Assembly: GCA_903834475.1 (NCBI GenBank)
Contig: CAILJH010000045.1
Location: forward strand, 1-38,428
Length of the DNA: 38,428 nt
Source of the DNA: an uncultured Prolixibacteraceae bacterium
Lineage (GTDB): Bacteria > Bacteroidota > Bacteroidia > Bacteroidales > Prolixibacteraceae
Direction: 5' to 3'
Both the position numbers and the translations under genes were made by a program. Shown one piece after another: positions 34,822 to 38,428 of this stretch. Numbering within the stretch: position 1 is the stretch's first letter; each line of letters begins with the position of its first letter. The notes beneath the pieces were generated by a model, which saw only the letters and a list, made by a program, of their open reading frames with translations, had not been told where the DNA came from and ran no database searches.

Positions 34822-34918
34822 GTCCGAAGGACTTTAATTTGAATAACCTCCGGTGAAACCGGAGGCAACAAAACAAAGGGAATTCGGAACCCCGAAGTGC
34901 CTGCCTGCCGCGGGCAGG
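34822..34918. repeat. Cluster of four short palindromes between kamE and thiolase
   Basis: Four hairpins follow each other: GTCC/GGAC (34822-34832), CCTCCGGT/ACCGGAGG with a three-base loop (34847-34865), TTCGG/CCGAA (34883-34896) and CCTGCC/GGCAGG (34904-34918). None is followed by a proper T-run, so they are better described as dispersed intergenic repeats than as terminators. They may still modulate read-through or mRNA decay before the thiolase gene. Confidence 0.65.
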
Positions 34919-34970
34919 GGTTCAACTGTGTTTCAAAAATAGCTGAGAAAAAAAATTAAACGAAATAACC

Positions 34971-36152
34971 ATGAACGAAGTATTTATCATCGATGCTGTC
35001 CGCACAGCAATCGGAAACTTTGGAGGAGCAATCTCCTCGCTTTCCGCCACCGAACTGGGAACAATCGTTGTTAAAAACCTGCTGGAACGAAATAAGCTGA
35101 ATGGCGAAGAAGTGGATGAAGTTATAATGGGCAATGTTTTGCAGGCTGGTCAGGGCCAAAATATGGCCCGACAGGTAGCCATTCATGCCGGTATTCCGAA
35201 TGATAAAACAGCCATGACCATCAACATGGTTTGTGGTTCAGGCCTACGAACAGTAACCCTGGCGGCTCAGGCAATCAAATCAGGCGATGCCCAACTGATT
35301 ATTGCCGGAGGCGCCGAGAGCATGTCGAATGCGCCATACTTGTTGCCAAAGGCCCGATACGGATACAAAATGGGCAACGGCACATTAGTCGATTCAATGG
35401 TCAATGATGGTTTGTGGGATGTTTTCAACGATTACCATATGGGGCTGACTGCCGAAAACCTGGCCACCAAATATGATCTGAGCCGCGAAGAGCAGGATTT
35501 GTTTGCCGCTCAATCGCAAAACAAAGCTGAAAAAGCCATTCAGGATGGAAAATTTAAAGACGAAATTGTTCCGGTGTTGATTCCGCAGAAGAAAAAGGAC
35601 CCGATCGTTTTTGATCAGGATGAGTTCGTTCGTTTTGGCGTCACTCCTGAATCACTGGCAAAACTTCCGGCAGCTTTTAAATCCGGCGGAACAGTTACAG
35701 CAGCCAATTCATCGGGCATCAACGATGGTGCTGCGGTTATTCTGCTGGCAAGCTCTGAAGCCGTTAAGAAATACAATCTGAAACCAATGGCCCGGATAGT
35801 TTCCTATGCTTATCATGGAACCGATCCGTCGATCATGGGAATCGGACCTGTTGAAGCGGTAAAAAAAGCCCTTGCCAAAGCTGGATGGACGGTTGGTGAT
35901 CTGAATCTGATTGAAGCCAACGAAGCCTTTGCCGCTCAGGCGTTATCCGTTCAAAAAGAACTTCAGTTCAATACCGATATGGTCAATGTAAATGGCGGTG
36001 CCATTGCTTTAGGTCATCCAATCGGAGCCAGTGGAAGCCGGATTCTGACCACCCTCGTACACGAAATGAAACGACGCAAGGCCGAAAAAGGATTAGCAAC
36101 TTTGTGCATTGGTGGAGGCATGGGTATTGCCCTATGTGTTGAATTGTGCTAA
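34971..36152 (+). CDS. Acetyl-CoA C-acetyltransferase (thiolase)
   Basis: The 393-residue length and all active-site elements match biosynthetic or degradative acetoacetyl-CoA thiolases: the nucleophile Cys88 in NMVCGSG, His349 in [16 protein letters not shown], and the second catalytic Cys379 in LCIGGGMG. In this operon it should split acetoacetyl-CoA, formed by the transaminase and by the CoA-transferase, into two acetyl-CoA. A thiolase at this position is expected if the pathway ends in acetyl-CoA and not in butyrate. It has no Shine-Dalgarno; the 149-base gap upstream is filled with palindromes. Confidence 0.93.
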   Translation: MNEVFIIDAVRTAIGNFGGAISSLSATELGTIVVKNLLERNKLNGEEVDEVIMGNVLQAGQGQNMARQVAIHAGIPNDKTAMTINMVCGSGLRTVTLAAQAIKSGDAQLIIAGGAESMSNAPYLLPKARYGYKMGNGTLVDSMVNDGLWDVFNDYHMGLTAENLATKYDLSREEQDLFAAQSQNKAEKAIQDGKFKDEIVPVLIPQKKKDPIVFDQDEFVRFGVTPESLAKLPAAFKSGGTVTAANSSGINDGAAVILLASSEAVKKYNLKPMARIVSYAYHGTDPSIMGIGPVEAVKKALAKAGWTVGDLNLIEANEAFAAQALSVQKELQFNTDMVNVNGGAIALGHPIGASGSRILTTLVHEMKRRKAEKGLATLCIGGGMGIALCVELC

Positions 36153-36191
36153 CTATTGAATATCTTTAAATCCCAATTTAAAGCAGAAGAT

Positions 36192-36560
36192 ATGTTGTTG
36201 ATTGCGATGAATTTAATATTTGTAGCCTGTATTTTATACACCATAGGAGTTTGGAGTGAAAAGATTCAAGGTCGTTTAAAGCCGTGGCACCTCGTGGTAT
36301 TTTGGCTCGGATTATTTTTTGACACGGTTGGTACTGGAGCGATGGGAATTCATGCAGGTTCCATCATCCAATTTAACTTTCATGGCATCACTGGAATGTC
36401 AGCCATATTGTTGATGCTCTTTCATTCGATATGGGCTTCAATAGTCCTATTTAAAAATCAGAGGGAGAAAATCCTTCAATTCCATAAATTCAGTCTTGTT
36501 GTTTGGATTATCTGGCTTATCCCCATGATAACAGGAATGATTTATGGTTCTTCGATGTAG
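36192..36560 (+). CDS. HsmA-family small membrane protein (TIGR03987-like)
   Basis: I choose ATG 36192 (MLLIAMNLI); a TTG at 36156 would add 12 residues. The 122-residue product has four membrane helices, at about 2-20, 31-50, 60-82 and 96-118. The sequence pattern IGVWSEKIQGRLKPWHLVVFW, FDTVGTGAM, NFHGITG and HKFSLVVWIIWLIP matches the family annotated HsmA/TIGR03987, whose function is unknown. Several His residues at helix ends could bind metal or haem. It is the last gene on this strand, 39 bases after the thiolase. Confidence 0.6.
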   Translation: MLLIAMNLIFVACILYTIGVWSEKIQGRLKPWHLVVFWLGLFFDTVGTGAMGIHAGSIIQFNFHGITGMSAILLMLFHSIWASIVLFKNQREKILQFHKFSLVVWIIWLIPMITGMIYGSSM

Positions 36561-36773
36561 ATTTCCGGATAATTACAATTATAACCAACACTCCGCCGCT
36601 GGCAAAGATTTGTATAAACGATACCTCATAACCAGCAGAGTTCAATTAGAGATTACAAATCTCCATTCTGCAGGGCGCGGCTTGTAAATCCGCACCAGCG
36701 GGATTCATCCTTAGTGCCAGAAAACCACTGGTGGTGCTGCTTAAATCCATCTTATTGCAGCAATTCCACCTGA
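36561..36773. other. Convergent intergenic region with palindromes
   Basis: In the 213 bases between the lysine operon end and the convergent FN3 remnant there is a perfect hairpin GAGATT-ACA-AATCTC (36649-36663) and an imperfect one, AATCCGC/GCGGGATT (36687-36705). A CCACTGGTGG repeat lies near 36726. No T-run terminator was seen. Confidence 0.5.
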
Positions 36774-37316
36774 TTATTGTTCGAAACTCAGATCGTCAAA
36801 ATAGAGGGCTTCCCCCATACCCATAGGGTCGGTGCCATTTGTTGAAATCACTAAATATCTGACAGCATTCATGTTAATAGTTACTTGCCCGTAATCCCAC
36901 GAAACACCAGCTGTTACTGTTCCAACAAGTACATTACTTGAATTATACCCCTTAATGGTAATTGAGCTAATTGAATTACCCTCATTATTTAAAACCCAAA
37001 TACTCTTAGCATTAAAGTTAGCTGAATTTGATAATTTAATTGTTGGTTGATAGAAAGAAAATTGTACCAGCCAGGAGTACGTGCCGGTATGTATCGATTG
37101 ATCATAACCTCTGATAGAATTCCATGCCCAAACGGCACTCCATATAGTCCCATAGAAAATCTGAGCTAAATCATCACCCCCAAATTCAAATGATAAAATC
37201 TGGAGAGCAGGCCCGGGAGCAGGCGTTGCAGGGTTGGAAGCCTCACTTGGTCCACTTGTACCCACTGAATTGGTAGCGGTAAAAGTATAAGCTTTGCCCT
37301 TGGGAAGCCCGGTCAC
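36774..37316 (-). pseudogene. 5'-truncated FN3-containing exported protein remnant
   Basis: The only usable start is GTG at 37316, giving 180 residues without a signal peptide. FN3-like sequence (KGESRTITV, then TGLPKGKAYTF and ATNSVGTSGPSEASNP) begins about ten codons upstream of that GTG, so the present frame starts in the middle of a fibronectin-III domain whose first strands are missing. After a Pro/Ala linker comes a beta-rich domain of about 140 residues that ends in ALYFDDLSFEQ, resembling jelly-roll C-terminal domains of surface proteins. It lies 61 bases downstream of the DUF1566 gene. I read it as the 3' end of a larger surface-protein gene that lost its 5' part; a live gene with a non-standard start is the alternative. 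Confidence 0.5.
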
Positions 37317-37377
37317 GGTTATTGTTCTGCTTTCCCCTTTCGCAAAATGCGTCGGCTGCGCGGTAAGGTTTCTATTG

Positions 37378-38211
37378 TTAAAAGTACCGCACTGCCCGTA
37401 CCAAGATGGAGTAACTGTTTGGATAATGCCACAGCAGTCCTGTATTAAAATTTAAGACTTTTCCGTCGGTTGAGCTATATTGTTCGCTACTCCAATACGC
37501 GCCTAACCCAATAATGTTCGGTATGCTACTTTGAAGTAATTGAATATTATATAAATCATTCATGCCGGGCAAAAACCAGTCGGAATAAATACCCGTGCCG
37601 GTATCAGGGTTGATATAATTATCGCATGCAGTAAAAGCCCCTGTCCATGAATACCAACCTACATCTTCTTTGGCTACTATGGTCCCATGTATGCCAGTGT
37701 AGTCAATGTAGATAATGGTTCCACCCTGGTATAGTTGGCCAAGTGCCAGGGAAGTTGTAAAACTCACTTCTTCCCCATAGGCAGTGGCGATGCTGGTAGA
37801 GACATAAGCACGCACATAATATTTAGTGCCGGAGGTAAGCCCGGTAACTGCGCTATTGAAAGAGCCGATGCCTGAGCCATCGGTTGTTCTATTGCCGGAG
37901 GTGGTCGGGCCTGTGGAGGTGCTCCAGCAGACTCCGCTGGCAGTAACGGCGGCCCCGCCGGTAGAAGTTATAGTACCGTTGCCTGTTGCGGTTGTAGCCG
38001 TAACATCCGTAACTGCAGAAGTGGTGACAATCGGGGCAAAAGGAATATTTTCGCCGGTTGAACGTATCCCCCACAAACCAACAGCCCCGTTTTTATTTAC
38101 AATCTCTGATGCAGATGAAGTGACCTGCCCGTATTTATTGAGGTTCTGTGAAAAACAATCCTTTGAGATGAATAATCCACCAAGTAAAAATATAAGTAGT
38201 CTGATTTTCAT
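37378..38211 (-). CDS. Exported FN3-like plus DUF1566-type surface protein
   Basis: I choose ATG 38211 (MKIRLLIFLLGG), which opens with a Sec signal peptide (cleavage probably near residue 22, CFSQ). The 277-residue product then has an FN3-like, Thr/Gly-rich region (about 40-135, with ATTATGNGTITSTGG and GLTSGTKYYVRAY). A C-terminal DUF1566 (Lcl_C)-type domain follows (about 140-277) with WYSWTGAFTAC, DWFLPGMNDLYNI, YWSSEQYSS and a terminal LVRAVRYF. Such proteins are exported or cell-surface, with no known enzyme activity. It lies 28 bases downstream of another beta-rich partial gene, so the two probably share a transcript. Confidence 0.75.
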   Translation of the reverse strand: MKIRLLIFLLGGLFISKDCFSQNLNKYGQVTSSASEIVNKNGAVGLWGIRSTGENIPFAPIVTTSAVTDVTATTATGNGTITSTGGAAVTASGVCWSTSTGPTTSGNRTTDGSGIGSFNSAVTGLTSGTKYYVRAYVSTSIATAYGEEVSFTTSLALGQLYQGGTIIYIDYTGIHGTIVAKEDVGWYSWTGAFTACDNYINPDTGTGIYSDWFLPGMNDLYNIQLLQSSIPNIIGLGAYWSSEQYSSTDGKVLNFNTGLLWHYPNSYSILVRAVRYF

Positions 38212-38239
38212 TTGCTTATCATTTTTTTGTGCGATCGGA

Positions 38240-38428
38240 TTAATAATAATAATCAAACTGAATCCTGTCTCCGGCCGATAAAACATAGGCCCCGTTATTT
38301 GCCGGAATATAAGTCAATGTAGTGCCGCTTACGCTATAAGCCGTATTACTGATCCGGATACCGTTGACATACATTTTAACCGTACTGTTGGTCGATTTTG
38401 TTTGTGATAACGTAAAACTGGTTTGGGC
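38240..38428 (-). CDS. C-terminal part of beta-rich surface or fibre protein (cut by right edge)
   Basis: An open frame enters from the right edge and ends at TAA (38242-38240), leaving 62 residues. The sequence (FTLSQTKSTNSTVKMYVNG, ISNTAYSVSG, LTYIPANNG, LSAGDRIQFDYYY) is a beta-rich repeat-like C-terminus. I associate it with tail-fibre-like or exported structural proteins of Bacteroidota. It is directly upstream of the DUF1566-type gene. Neither its N-terminus nor the rest of its family can be judged here. Confidence 0.65.
   Translation of the reverse strand, partial: AQTSFTLSQTKSTNSTVKMYVNGIRISNTAYSVSGTTLTYIPANNGAYVLSAGDRIQFDYYY

Noticed and set aside
34847-34865. Hairpin after kamE as an intrinsic terminator
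   Set aside because: The stem is perfect but is followed by an A/C-rich stretch, not a T-run, and the thiolase downstream fits the same pathway.
37826-38281. 151-codon plus-strand frame near the right edge
   Set aside because: Low-complexity Val/Pro/Glu-rich mirror of the Thr/Gly-rich FN3 region of the minus-strand gene.

Overview
The window reads as a chromosomal segment of an anaerobic or facultative member of the Bacteroidota, probably near the Marinilabiliales/Prolixibacteraceae (the phylum is well supported, the order is a guess). The reasons are several -7 promoter boxes of the form TAnnTTTG, starts that mostly lack a Shine-Dalgarno sequence, the gene order ftsX - DUF3098 - truB - queA, and short palindromic intergenic repeats of types common in that phylum. 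No rRNA, tRNA, CRISPR array, transposase or phage module was seen.

Layout. (1) 1-4304, minus strand: an electron-transfer operon made of a cytochrome b-like membrane protein, a membrane-anchored ferredoxin/FAD oxidoreductase, a 20-haem periplasmic cytochrome and a second multihaem cytochrome cut by the left edge. (2) 4556-12170: a surface-glycan region with two glycosyltransferase-like genes (plus), a ParE/RelE-type toxin-antitoxin pair (minus), and a minus-strand operon of flippase, SpsF-like cytidylyltransferase, NeuB-like synthase and KdsC-like phosphatase, pointing to a nonulosonic-acid-type sugar. (3) 12251-19278: housekeeping genes (YfhO, FtsX, DUF3098, TruB, QueA, then HflX on the other strand) with a clear terminator after queA; the uppP gene usually found between DUF3098 and truB is absent. 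(4) 19611-23158: a barrel-like exported protein, an APC amino-acid permease and a lipoprotein cyanophycinase. (5) 23403-36560: a 12-gene plus-strand lysine degradation operon. (6) 36774-38428, minus: exported FN3/DUF1566-type surface proteins, one of them 5'-truncated and one cut by the right edge.

The metabolic centrepiece is region 5. KamA converts L-lysine to beta-lysine, KamDE converts it to 3,5-diaminohexanoate, Kdd oxidises this to 3-keto-5-aminohexanoate, and Kce cleaves that with acetyl-CoA to acetoacetate plus 3-aminobutyryl-CoA. No 3-aminobutyryl-CoA ammonia-lyase (Kal) gene is present. The operon instead opens with a class-III aminotransferase that fits Kat, 3-aminobutyryl-CoA transaminase, and ends with a thiolase. 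With a glutaconate-type CoA-transferase to activate acetoacetate, the route would run to acetyl-CoA, not butyrate. KamB (P-loop NTPase) and KamC (MutS-like ATPase) sit directly before KamDE and remain functionally unassigned; a role in reactivating or loading the B12 aminomutase is the leading idea. The reduced nicotinamide made by Kdd, and by oxidising the acetyl units, could feed the membrane flavoprotein/cytochrome operon of region 1, but that link is inference.
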